From assembly GCA_027055635.1 (NCBI GenBank), contig JALUMZ010000180.1:1-9100 (forward strand): a stretch of DNA of 9,100 bases, in the 5' to 3' direction. Position numbers and translations under genes: made by a program. The notes under the pieces were generated by a model. The model worked only from the letters and a program-made list of their open reading frames with translations. It was not told where the DNA came from and ran no database searches. Below, piece by piece: positions 1-6,587 of the stretch (position 1 is its first letter; each line of letters opens with the position of its first letter). Source of the stretch: Campylobacteraceae bacterium. Its GTDB lineage: Bacteria > Campylobacterota > Campylobacteria > Campylobacterales > Sulfurospirillaceae.

Positions 1-8
1 ATCCATTA

Positions 9-14
9 TATAAT
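9..14 (+). promoter_or_regulatory. Possible -10 box for the chemosensory operon
   Basis: A perfect TATAAT lies about 33 nt before the receptor start codon and would give a leader of roughly 26 nt. A second TATAAT at 25-30 is too close to the ribosome binding site to be a useful -10 box. The -35 region lies outside the window, so it cannot be assessed, and in DNA this AT-rich a TATAAT can occur by chance. Transcription may instead continue from an upstream gene. Confidence 0.35.
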
Positions 15-34
15 ACATACCATTTATAATTTAT

Positions 35-40
35 AAGGAG
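35..40 (+). promoter_or_regulatory. Ribosome binding site of the tandem receptor gene
   Basis: AAGGAG lies six bases before the ATG at 47, an ideal Shine-Dalgarno match and spacing. It fixes the start of the first gene. Confidence 0.8.
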
Positions 41-46
41 TTCGTA

Positions 47-1969
47 ATGCCATTTATTAACACTTTGTTATCTAAAGATGAACATGAGGAAGAAAGAGTA
101 GATGTTCAGGAGAATCACCAAGCTACTACTCAAGAAACAGTAAAAAAAGGTGAAGAGATTAACCACATAACAACTTTGCACAACACATCTGAAATACTAC
201 TTTCTTCTACAACAGAAGGACTTAGTGGCATCGAAGAGCTTAAATCTACAATGGAAAGTATTGCTGCAGCAGCAGAAGAGAGTGCTGGCGCTGCAGAAGA
301 GAGTCTTGGTGCTGTTAATGCTGTAAAGATAAACTCTTCCCAGATTCTAAAGATGAGTAACACTTCTGTTGAAAATATAAAAAAACTTGAAAACTCAATT
401 TTGGATGCTTCGCAAAAGATTAATGAATCATCAGAAAATATGTTACGAATAGCAAAATCAGCACAGAATGTTTATGAAGTTGGTGAGCGTCTTAATAATG
501 CTGGGGAAGAGGTATCTCAGACTGTAAACCTTATCACAAAACTGGCAAAAAGAACCTCTCTTTTAGCACTAAATGCAGCCATAGAAGCAAGCCGTGCACA
601 AGAAAGAGGAAGAGGCTTCTCTGTCATAGCAAAAGAGATACGAGCACTCTCTTCAAAATCAAATAACTATGCACAAGAGATAAATGGTATTGTTTCAAAA
701 ATTCAAGCTAATGTTAACAATGTAAGAGAAACAATTATAAAAACAAAAGATGCTATAGAAATCTCTTCAGGTGAGGCAAGTCAAAATGCAATTTCAATGA
801 AAGAGCTTATACAAACACTATTGCTTATCGTCGAAGATGTCAATAAATCAGTAAAAGAGTTTCAAGAACTTGATGAAAAAATAATGAAAATGCAATTATC
901 TGCTGAAACTATTGCTAGCGCAGCAGAAGAGAGTGCGGGAGCGGTTAGTGAGGTAACACAAACTATCTCTATGCAGGCTACCGCATTTAATCAATCAAAT
1001 TCTGCCGCTAAAATGCTTGAAGAAATGGCACTTAAACTTAAGAATAACAGTAATATAAATGAAGAAGAGATCGTCAATGATATTGCTTCGGCTGCAGAAG
1101 AACTTAGTTCTGCTATAGAAGAGATAGAAAACTCAATGTCGCAAAGTATGGTAGCACTTGGTCAGATAGAAGAGGCTGCTAATATTTCAAAAGATGATGC
1201 AGGAAAAAATATTATTTTTGCAAAAGATGCAAATAAAATTGCAATGCAGGTTGATGAGAGTATTGCAAAAATTAATCTAGAGATACAAGAGATAAAAGAA
1301 AAATTTAATCAAAATATTGAAAATATTAACAAAGCAGGTGTTGATTCACGCCAAAATCTCCAGCATAATGAAGATGTTCTTGATGAAGCAAAAAGAATGA
1401 AAAGAAATATTAAGTATCTTAAAAAAATTCTTAGAAAAATTGAACTAACTATCGTGCAAACGGCATCACTCTCTATAAATGGTTCAGTAGAAGCTATGCA
1501 GGTAAAAGATGCTCAAGATGGATGTTCCGAAGGTTTTTCTGTCGTTAGTAACGATATTAGAAATCTTGCACAAAATTCTGAACAGAGTCTTGATAAGGTT
1601 AATGATATCGTAGATAATCTAGAGGATGAAACAGAGAGTATCATTGAAGCTGTTGACAAGATGCAGATGCTTGGCGTACGAGAAGCTGACTCCATCATTC
1701 TTCTCTCGTCAGATATGCAAAATAGTGCTAATGAGATTGATCAAAGTGTTGCAATGTTTATGGATATAGATAAAAAACTAGACTCTATTGTCCATGCACT
1801 TCAAGAGGCTCAAGTAGGTGCTGAGCAAACGAAAACAGCTGCAGACTTAGCACTAAACAATGCTGCAGAATCAAAAATTGCAGCACAACATATTACATCT
1901 GTGTCACAGACAATGGCAGAGAATGTTAGTGATCTCATAGAAGTTGCCGCTCTTTTAAAGGATGAGTGA
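47..1969 (+). CDS. Soluble methyl-accepting chemotaxis protein with two tandem signalling domains
   Basis: A 640-residue chemoreceptor without transmembrane segments, signal peptide or recognisable sensor domain; the first ~45 residues are polar and low-complexity. The rest is almost all predicted coiled coil. The first signalling hairpin has its tip at residues ~166-205, with the conserved core LALNAAIEASRAQERGRGF. It is flanked symmetrically by methylation-like motifs AAEESAGAAEES (~75-86) and AAEESAGAVSE (~292-302). A second hairpin follows: motif AAEELSSAIEE (~349-359), a degenerate tip at ~467-511 (SINGSVEA, then GFSVVSNDIRNLA) and a returning helix to the C-terminus. The second tip carries about four extra residues, and GRG is replaced by SEG. 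There is no C-terminal NWETF-type CheR tether. It would normally control a CheA kinase through CheW; the neighbouring CheW-like, CheB and CheR genes fit. The input signal is unknown. Family assignment is firm; the double-hairpin reading rests on motif spacing. Confidence 0.93.
   Translation: MPFINTLLSKDEHEEERVDVQENHQATTQETVKKGEEINHITTLHNTSEILLSSTTEGLSGIEELKSTMESIAAAAEESAGAAEESLGAVNAVKINSSQILKMSNTSVENIKKLENSILDASQKINESSENMLRIAKSAQNVYEVGERLNNAGEEVSQTVNLITKLAKRTSLLALNAAIEASRAQERGRGFSVIAKEIRALSSKSNNYAQEINGIVSKIQANVNNVRETIIKTKDAIEISSGEASQNAISMKELIQTLLLIVEDVNKSVKEFQELDEKIMKMQLSAETIASAAEESAGAVSEVTQTISMQATAFNQSNSAAKMLEEMALKLKNNSNINEEEIVNDIASAAEELSSAIEEIENSMSQSMVALGQIEEAANISKDDAGKNIIFAKDANKIAMQVDESIAKINLEIQEIKEKFNQNIENINKAGVDSRQNLQHNEDVLDEAKRMKRNIKYLKKILRKIELTIVQTASLSINGSVEAMQVKDAQDGCSEGFSVVSNDIRNLAQNSEQSLDKVNDIVDNLEDETESIIEAVDKMQMLGVREADSIILLSSDMQNSANEIDQSVAMFMDIDKKLDSIVHALQEAQVGAEQTKTAADLALNNAAESKIAAQHITSVSQTMAENVSDLIEVAALLKDE
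1957..1962 (+). promoter_or_regulatory. Ribosome binding site deciding the triple-CheW start
   Basis: AAAGGA inside the 3' end of the receptor gene lies six bases before the ATG at 1969 but only three before an in-frame GTG at 1966. The spacing favours the ATG, which overlaps the receptor TGA as TGATG. Confidence 0.65.
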
Positions 1970-3297
1970 TGAGCACTGCTGTGATAGAATTTAAACTCTT
2001 AGAAGAGCGCTATTGTTTTAATACTGTGGATGTAGCTTATGTATTTGAACTTGAAGAGTACAGTAGTGTTAATAGTTTTCATGATGCTGTTGTAGGTATC
2101 ACGAAATATAATAGAGATGTTATGTTGCTTATAGATACTGCAAAACTCTACAGCGGTAAATCACTAAACATGACAAAAGAAAAGAGTGTTATCGTTATAC
2201 ATGATAAGGATGAGAGTCGTTACTATGGAATGCTTGTTGATGAAATTATCAAACTTGAAGAGGTAGAAAAAGCAAATCCTTCTGTAAATCTTTCAACAAA
2301 AGATATGATTATAAATCACTATAAAGATAAACATGAAAATGTCATTGTGAATGAAATCTATCCCTTACCACTTTTACAAAAATATAATATACCGGCAATG
2401 ACATCAAGACATTTTAATAAAGATAAAGAGAAAGAGATTCAAAGCAGACATACAAATCATTATCTTATAGTAAGAATAGGAAAATGTCTCTATGCACTTG
2501 CATCAAAGTATGTTAAGGAGGTGCTTGAAAACGAGTTTGAAATATTTAATATTAAGAATAATATCGCAGATATTAAAGGCGCTATAGCATTACGGAATGA
2601 GATTGTGCAGGTTGTTGATTTTGAAGATCCAGGCAGACATGATATTGTCATTTTAGAATATGATGGTATAAAAATAGCATTTGAAGTAGATGAAGTCTAT
2701 GATATAGAGGATTTTCAAACAGATAAAATTGAATACTTGAATGATGCTTCTATAAATATTGAAGCCCTCTATAGTCATAATGAAAAAGTTATAGCTATTT
2801 TAAATCCGCTCTACTATTTTAATAAAAAAAGTAAAAAAGATAAAAATAAAGAAGAGACAATACAGCAAAAAGCCTTGGGAGATAATCGAGAGTATCTTAT
2901 TTTTTATTTTGCAAATAAAAAATACTCTATTGGGATGGAGCATGTTAGGCAGGTTATAGAGAGTGAAACATTAGCAAAAACGCACTCTTCTGCTATTGCC
3001 GCAAATGACTATGTAGAGTTTATAGCGACATGGAACCATCAAGCAGTGAGTGTTATAAAACTTGATAGCTTTTTGGGAGTAACAACACGAGCAGATGAGA
3101 CACAGATTGTATTTATTCAAAGCAATAAAAAGATTGTAGCATTTTTGGTGGATGATATTGACAACATTGTCTATTTGGATAAAAGTGCGATTAGTGAAAT
3201 TAAGAGTCAAGAGAGTGATATTGTCTCCGGTGCAATTGTATATAATGATGAAATTATCGTTAAGCTTAACGAAAAATTTTTAACAAGACTTGTCTGA
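1969..3297 (+). CDS. Triple CheW-domain chemotaxis coupling protein
   Basis: A 442-residue cytoplasmic protein that reads as three consecutive CheW-like domains, at about residues 1-145, 162-288 and 306-442. Each shows the CheW pattern: an opening strand (VIEFKLLEERYCFN; YLIVRIGKCLYALA; YLIFYFANKKYSIG), a central hydrophobic run (VMLLIDTAKLY; IVQVVDFEDPG; AVSVIKLDSFLG) and a later VD motif (GMLVDEIIKLEEV; FEVDEVYDIEDF; FLVDDIDNIV). The linkers between domains are lysine-rich and charged. Single-domain CheW proteins are about 150-170 residues, so this is close to three in one chain. CheW joins receptors to CheA; a three-domain form may act as a scaffold. The usual RG motif before the central strand is imperfect: an Arg is present in domains 1 and 2 (YNRD, LRNE) and absent in domain 3 (TWNHQ). 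The ATG start at 1969 is preferred over GTG at 1966. The gene overlaps both neighbours by one base. Confidence 0.85.
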   Translation: MSTAVIEFKLLEERYCFNTVDVAYVFELEEYSSVNSFHDAVVGITKYNRDVMLLIDTAKLYSGKSLNMTKEKSVIVIHDKDESRYYGMLVDEIIKLEEVEKANPSVNLSTKDMIINHYKDKHENVIVNEIYPLPLLQKYNIPAMTSRHFNKDKEKEIQSRHTNHYLIVRIGKCLYALASKYVKEVLENEFEIFNIKNNIADIKGAIALRNEIVQVVDFEDPGRHDIVILEYDGIKIAFEVDEVYDIEDFQTDKIEYLNDASINIEALYSHNEKVIAILNPLYYFNKKSKKDKNKEETIQQKALGDNREYLIFYFANKKYSIGMEHVRQVIESETLAKTHSSAIAANDYVEFIATWNHQAVSVIKLDSFLGVTTRADETQIVFIQSNKKIVAFLVDDIDNIVYLDKSAISEIKSQESDIVSGAIVYNDEIIVKLNEKFLTRLV

Positions 3298-4325
3298 TGA
3301 TACAAAAACATATCTTAGTTGTTGATGATTCTGCTGTTATTCGTCGCTACCTTATAAAATTGCTTGAAGATGCCGGCTATGTGGTAGATTTTGCAAAAAA
3401 TGGGCAAGAAGCACTTGATAAAATAAAGACACAACACTACTCTCTTGTAACACTTGATATAGAGATGCCTATACTTGACGGTATAGAAACACTCAAAATC
3501 CTAATGAGAGAAAAACCGACTCGTGTTTTAATGATAAGTTCTTTTACGAGCCAAAGCGCTAATGTTACATTTCAAGCTCTTGAGCTTGGTGCAATTGATT
3601 ATATTCCAAAACCAAAGAATAGTGTAGAAATTGCTAAAATTTCTAAAGAGATTTTGCAAAAAGTAAAAAAAGTACTTCAAGTGCTTCCAAAAAAGATAGA
3701 GCAAAAACAATTTATACCTTCAAATAAAATAATTGGTATCGATATAGGTATAGATATGAAGTTTGTCTTGATAGGAGCTTCAACAGGAGGACCAAGACTC
3801 ATAGAAGCTATATGCAAAAACTTACCACAGAATTATCCACATGCTTTATGTGTTGTGCAACATATGCCAGAAGAATTTACAGCAAACTTTGCAAAACGGC
3901 TTGATAAGCTCTCTAAAGTAGAAGTTCTTGAAGCAGATAATGGTCTAGAATTAAAAAGGTCAAGAGTTATTATTGCAAAAGGCGGCAAGCACCTTCATTT
4001 TCGTAAAAAACTAAAGCATTATACTTGTGTGCTCTCACCAAATACACGAGAGCGTTTTTTTATTCCATCTGTTGATGAGATGTTTTTTTCTGCAGCTGAT
4101 ATGCTTCCTGTAAAAAATATTTTAGCTGTAGAGCTTACAGGAATAGGTGATGATGGTGCAGATGGTATGGTGGTTCTTAAAAAGGCGGGAGCATATACAC
4201 TTGCAGAGAGTCATGAGAGTGCTGTCGTTTATGGGATGCCAAAAGAGGCAGCACAGCGTGGTGGTGCAACAAAAGTGCTACCTTTTACTAAGATACTCAA
4301 TGAGATAATACATTATGGACAGTAA
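3297..4325 (+). CDS. cheB: Chemotaxis response regulator protein-glutamate methylesterase CheB
   Basis: A 342-residue CheB of normal length that removes methyl groups from (and deamidates) receptor glutamates when phosphorylated by CheA, giving adaptation. An N-terminal receiver domain (~1-125) has the acidic pair D10/D11, the phospho-acceptor D54 in VTLDIEMPILDG, the switch serine region LMISS (79-82) and K105 in YIPKPK. A ~30-residue linker leads to the methylesterase domain (~155-340) with the nucleophile S162 in GASTGG, H189 in VVQHMP and D286 in LTGIGDDGADG. These match the Ser-His-Asp triad of the family, so the enzyme should be active. The ATG overlaps the preceding TGA (TGATG) and no clear Shine-Dalgarno sequence precedes it, so translation is probably coupled to the triple-CheW gene. 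The partner cheR follows with an 11-nt overlap. Confidence 0.97.
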   Translation: MIQKHILVVDDSAVIRRYLIKLLEDAGYVVDFAKNGQEALDKIKTQHYSLVTLDIEMPILDGIETLKILMREKPTRVLMISSFTSQSANVTFQALELGAIDYIPKPKNSVEIAKISKEILQKVKKVLQVLPKKIEQKQFIPSNKIIGIDIGIDMKFVLIGASTGGPRLIEAICKNLPQNYPHALCVVQHMPEEFTANFAKRLDKLSKVEVLEADNGLELKRSRVIIAKGGKHLHFRKKLKHYTCVLSPNTRERFFIPSVDEMFFSAADMLPVKNILAVELTGIGDDGADGMVVLKKAGAYTLAESHESAVVYGMPKEAAQRGGATKVLPFTKILNEIIHYGQ

Positions 4326-5145
4326 AAAAACTTTTCTTACTGATCAAGAATTAGAGAAACTTGCTAATTTCTTGCAAAAAAAGACTGGTGTAGAACTAGA
4401 AGATAGTAAATTACACCGCTTTCAGAGAAAAATAGAAGATGTTTTTTTAGAGCATGATATTAATGATTTTAATAGTTTCTATCATCGTATTAGATACCAA
4501 AAAGATGAAGATTTAATACAGGACCTTACTAATGCGGTAACTGTTAATGAAACATACTTTTGGAGAGAGTTTGAGCAGTTTAGCATTTTGACTCAAAAGA
4601 TTCTACCACAATTTATTCAGAGCAATAAAATTCCCATAGTCCGGATTCTAGTGGCGCCATGTTCAAGTGGGGAAGAGCTCTATTCTATTATGCTTGCAAT
4701 TTTAGATACCGCTAACCTTCTTGAGAAATTAAATATTGAACTTGTTGGCATAGATATTGACTCTAAGATGGTATTTAAAGCAAAAGCAGGGCTTTACACG
4801 CAAAGAAGTGTCAAAAAACTCCCTAAACATTTGCTTAAGACTTATTTCACAAAGGTAGGCAACCTTTACAAAATAGATGATGCATTGCGTAAAAATTCAT
4901 ATTTTATAAAAGCAAATATTTTTGATGACTCTATTATTGAAAAGTTCGGACATTTTGACATACTTTTTTCACGAAATATGCTTATCTATTTTAATGAATT
5001 AGACAAACAAAAATGTTATAACATTTTTTATAAAATATTAAATATGAAAGGTTTTTTATTTCTTGGTCATGCTGATGCAAATGGGATTAATAAAAAATTA
5101 TTTTTACTCTATGAGAAAGGATTTCATATATATCAAAAGATTTAG
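4315..5145 (+). CDS. cheR: Chemotaxis protein methyltransferase CheR
   Basis: A 276-residue S-adenosylmethionine-dependent methyltransferase that methylates receptor glutamates, opposing CheB; E. coli CheR is of similar length (286). An N-terminal helical domain (~1-75) precedes the conserved TVNETYFWRE block (~76-85). The SAM-binding motif APCSSGEELYSI (~114-125) corresponds to the family's A.CSTGEE motif, VGIDID (~144-149) is the next Rossmann strand, and FSRNMLIYF (~218-226) matches the diagnostic F..RN..IYF. FLGHADA (~249-255) matches the C-terminal LGHSE motif. No TPR or other added domain is present. The start lies inside the end of cheB with only a weak upstream TGAGA, consistent with coupled translation. 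It is the last gene of the operon; a repeat element begins five bases after its stop codon. Confidence 0.96.
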   Translation: MDSKKTFLTDQELEKLANFLQKKTGVELEDSKLHRFQRKIEDVFLEHDINDFNSFYHRIRYQKDEDLIQDLTNAVTVNETYFWREFEQFSILTQKILPQFIQSNKIPIVRILVAPCSSGEELYSIMLAILDTANLLEKLNIELVGIDIDSKMVFKAKAGLYTQRSVKKLPKHLLKTYFTKVGNLYKIDDALRKNSYFIKANIFDDSIIEKFGHFDILFSRNMLIYFNELDKQKCYNIFYKILNMKGFLFLGHADANGINKKLFLLYEKGFHIYQKI

Positions 5146-5149
5146 AATC

Positions 5150-5265
5150 TGACCTTACGCACTATAATGAGCAAAGCTCGTTATAGCGGCAGGGACTAAA
5201 GTCCCTACAACCCCCTAAAGCTTACGAAAAGTAGGACTTTTCGAGAAAAAAAGTGCGTAAGGTCA
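5150..5265. repeat. Cloverleaf inverted-repeat element (MITE/REP-like)
   Basis: Perfect 14-bp terminal inverted repeats (TGACCTTACGCACT at 5150-5163, its reverse complement at 5252-5265) enclose three hairpins. Hairpin 1 has 11-bp arms at 5162-5172 and 5176-5186 with one T/G wobble and an AAA loop. Hairpin 2 has 6-7 bp arms at 5191-5197 and 5200-5206 (AGGGACT/AGTCCCT). Hairpin 3 has 8-bp arms at 5225-5232 and 5236-5243 (CGAAAAGT/ACTTTTCG). The whole can fold as a cloverleaf on either strand. It has no open reading frame and no convincing target-site duplication. It resembles non-autonomous palindromic elements (MITEs, or REP-type repeats mobilised by tyrosine transposases); family membership is inferred. 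It may also end transcription after cheR. Confidence 0.75.
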
Positions 5266-5311
5266 ATTAATACTTAGTGCATTAGAGAAATAGCAAAATA
5301 TTTATATCTAG

Positions 5312-5349
5312 ATGTCGGTGAAAAGCATTGATGATCTTTCCACCGACAT
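5312..5349. terminator. Hairpin between convergent genes, possible bidirectional terminator
   Basis: ATGTCGGTG at 5312-5320 pairs perfectly with CACCGACAT at 5341-5349. After one A/C mismatch, AAAG (5322-5325) pairs with CTTT (5336-5339), leaving a 10-base loop. It is flanked by AT-rich sequence on both sides (ATTAATATTTATTT after it on the + strand, ATATAAATATTT on the - strand), but neither side has a clean T run. It sits 24 bases past the stop of the minus-strand flavoprotein gene and beyond the chemosensory operon, so it could serve both. Confidence 0.45.
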
Positions 5350-5372
5350 GGATTAATATTTATTTGGGAGTG

Positions 5373-6587
5373 TTAGCTACTTACAAACTCCAACTTAATC
5401 TCATCTTTTGGTTTTAATTCTATATCTTTCCATGGTATATTTATGCTCATAAACGGAAATGCATGTATATTTTTTTTGTAAATCATCCTGCCGTTTAGTA
5501 GAACTTTTATCGCTCCTTTTGCTCTTCTTTTCAGTCTAAGTGCGGTTAAATGCTGTTTTGTAGGTGATTTTAAATCTATCATACTTGGATAATACCAAGA
5601 TATATTTTCATCAGCTTCGATTTTGATGAGTTCGGGTTGGTGCTTAAATCTTATAAAATCATGGATATTTTTTGCTACTTTTTTACCTTCAAAATAGCAC
5701 TTAAAAGCTGCCAAAGCACCTCTTAGAACATTTCCTGCGACAAAGAAGCCATCATCTTTGGCTTGAAAATTTTGTGAAATATAGAGCGAATTATTGCTAA
5801 AGTTAAAATCATCAAAAGACTTTTGCATGATTGAACTCTCTGGTGTAAATTGACCGGTAAATATAACGCCATCACATGGTATTTCTCTTTCGCCCTCATC
5901 AGTTGATACACTTACGCTGGTGACTTTTTTATCTTCACCATTTATGTTTTTAAGTTTTGTATTTGTGAGCACAGGAATTTTCAATAGATACTTAACCATA
6001 TATTTGATGATACAAAAAGAGTCTATTTCATCTTTCTCTTCTATGATTGCTTCGATTTTTATGCCAGCATGTTTTGCACTCATGATAGCTGAAAAACTGA
6101 CTATCTCACTCCCTACTATAACAGCTCTCTCAAATGGTTTGATTTTTTGCAGATAAGCAAATCTTTGTAAAGCTCCAGTAGTGATGATGTTGGGACTCCT
6201 GGTTCCTGAAACAAGTCTATCCGGTCTTGGAGTCTCTCTAGCACCAAGAGCAAAAAGTGTATATGTAGGCTTATACTGTTTTATGCCCTCAGGTGTACTA
6301 AAAGTTAATACCCCGTTTTCTACCTTGGTTAGAGTGGATTTTAATTTTATATTTACTCCACTATCTATCGCTAATTTAGCTAGCTTTTTTGCATAATCCG
6401 GGCCCGATAAGACTCTTTTAAACTCAAACATACCAAATCCTAAATGCCCACAATGTCTAGGTGTGCCACCCGCTTCATCTTCTCTATCAAATACAAGCAA
6501 ATCGTCATATCCTAGCTTCTTAAGCTCTAGTGCCGCACTAAGTCCTGCTGGTCCTGCGCCGATGATGGCAATTTGTATGTTATTCAT
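5373..6587 (-). CDS. FAD-dependent pyridine nucleotide-disulfide oxidoreductase-like partner of the GlpA-like enzyme
   Basis: A 404-residue cytoplasmic flavoprotein. It opens with a dinucleotide-binding motif AIIGAGPAGLSAA (~7-19) ending in the acidic FDRED (~33-37) typical of FAD binding. LFALGARETPRP (~111-122) and FFVAGNVLRGALAAF (~281-295) are the other conserved FAD blocks of the pyridine nucleotide-disulfide oxidoreductase fold. The second Rossmann segment, AVIVGSEIVSFSA (~155-167), lacks the normal GxGxxG glycines, so NAD(P)H binding may be weak or absent. The last ~90 residues are basic and form a tail I do not recognise. Proteins of this type (HcnB/OoxA-like) are commonly encoded beside DAO-family dehydrogenases, and here the gene overlaps the GlpA-like gene by 8 nt. 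GAGG at 6597-6600 lies nine bases before the ATG. A role in passing electrons from the GlpA-like subunit is inferred. Confidence 0.8.
   Translation of the reverse strand: MNNIQIAIIGAGPAGLSAALELKKLGYDDLLVFDREDEAGGTPRHCGHLGFGMFEFKRVLSGPDYAKKLAKLAIDSGVNIKLKSTLTKVENGVLTFSTPEGIKQYKPTYTLFALGARETPRPDRLVSGTRSPNIITTGALQRFAYLQKIKPFERAVIVGSEIVSFSAIMSAKHAGIKIEAIIEEKDEIDSFCIIKYMVKYLLKIPVLTNTKLKNINGEDKKVTSVSVSTDEGEREIPCDGVIFTGQFTPESSIMQKSFDDFNFSNNSLYISQNFQAKDDGFFVAGNVLRGALAAFKCYFEGKKVAKNIHDFIRFKHQPELIKIEADENISWYYPSMIDLKSPTKQHLTALRLKRRAKGAIKVLLNGRMIYKKNIHAFPFMSINIPWKDIELKPKDEIKLEFVSS

Noticed and set aside
130..363. Open frame on the minus strand inside the receptor gene
   Set aside because: It is antisense to the repetitive Ala/Glu/Ser-rich receptor coding sequence, has no ribosome binding site of note and no recognisable product. 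The same holds for the minus-strand frame at 1513-1698.
2971..3210. Minus-strand open frame inside the triple-CheW gene
   Set aside because: A shadow of a well-supported coding gene with no recognisable protein pattern; the frame at 3528-3710 inside cheB is rejected for the same reason.
5311..5350. The second inverted repeat as an operator or attachment site
   Set aside because: It lies between two convergent gene ends rather than near a promoter, and no integrase or direct repeat is present, so a terminator is the simpler reading.
5146..5372. CRISPR array or tRNA gene in the spacer
   Set aside because: The structure consists of inverted arms, not regularly spaced direct repeats. Although cloverleaf-like, the three hairpins lack an anticodon arm layout, the T-loop consensus and a CCA-type acceptor end.
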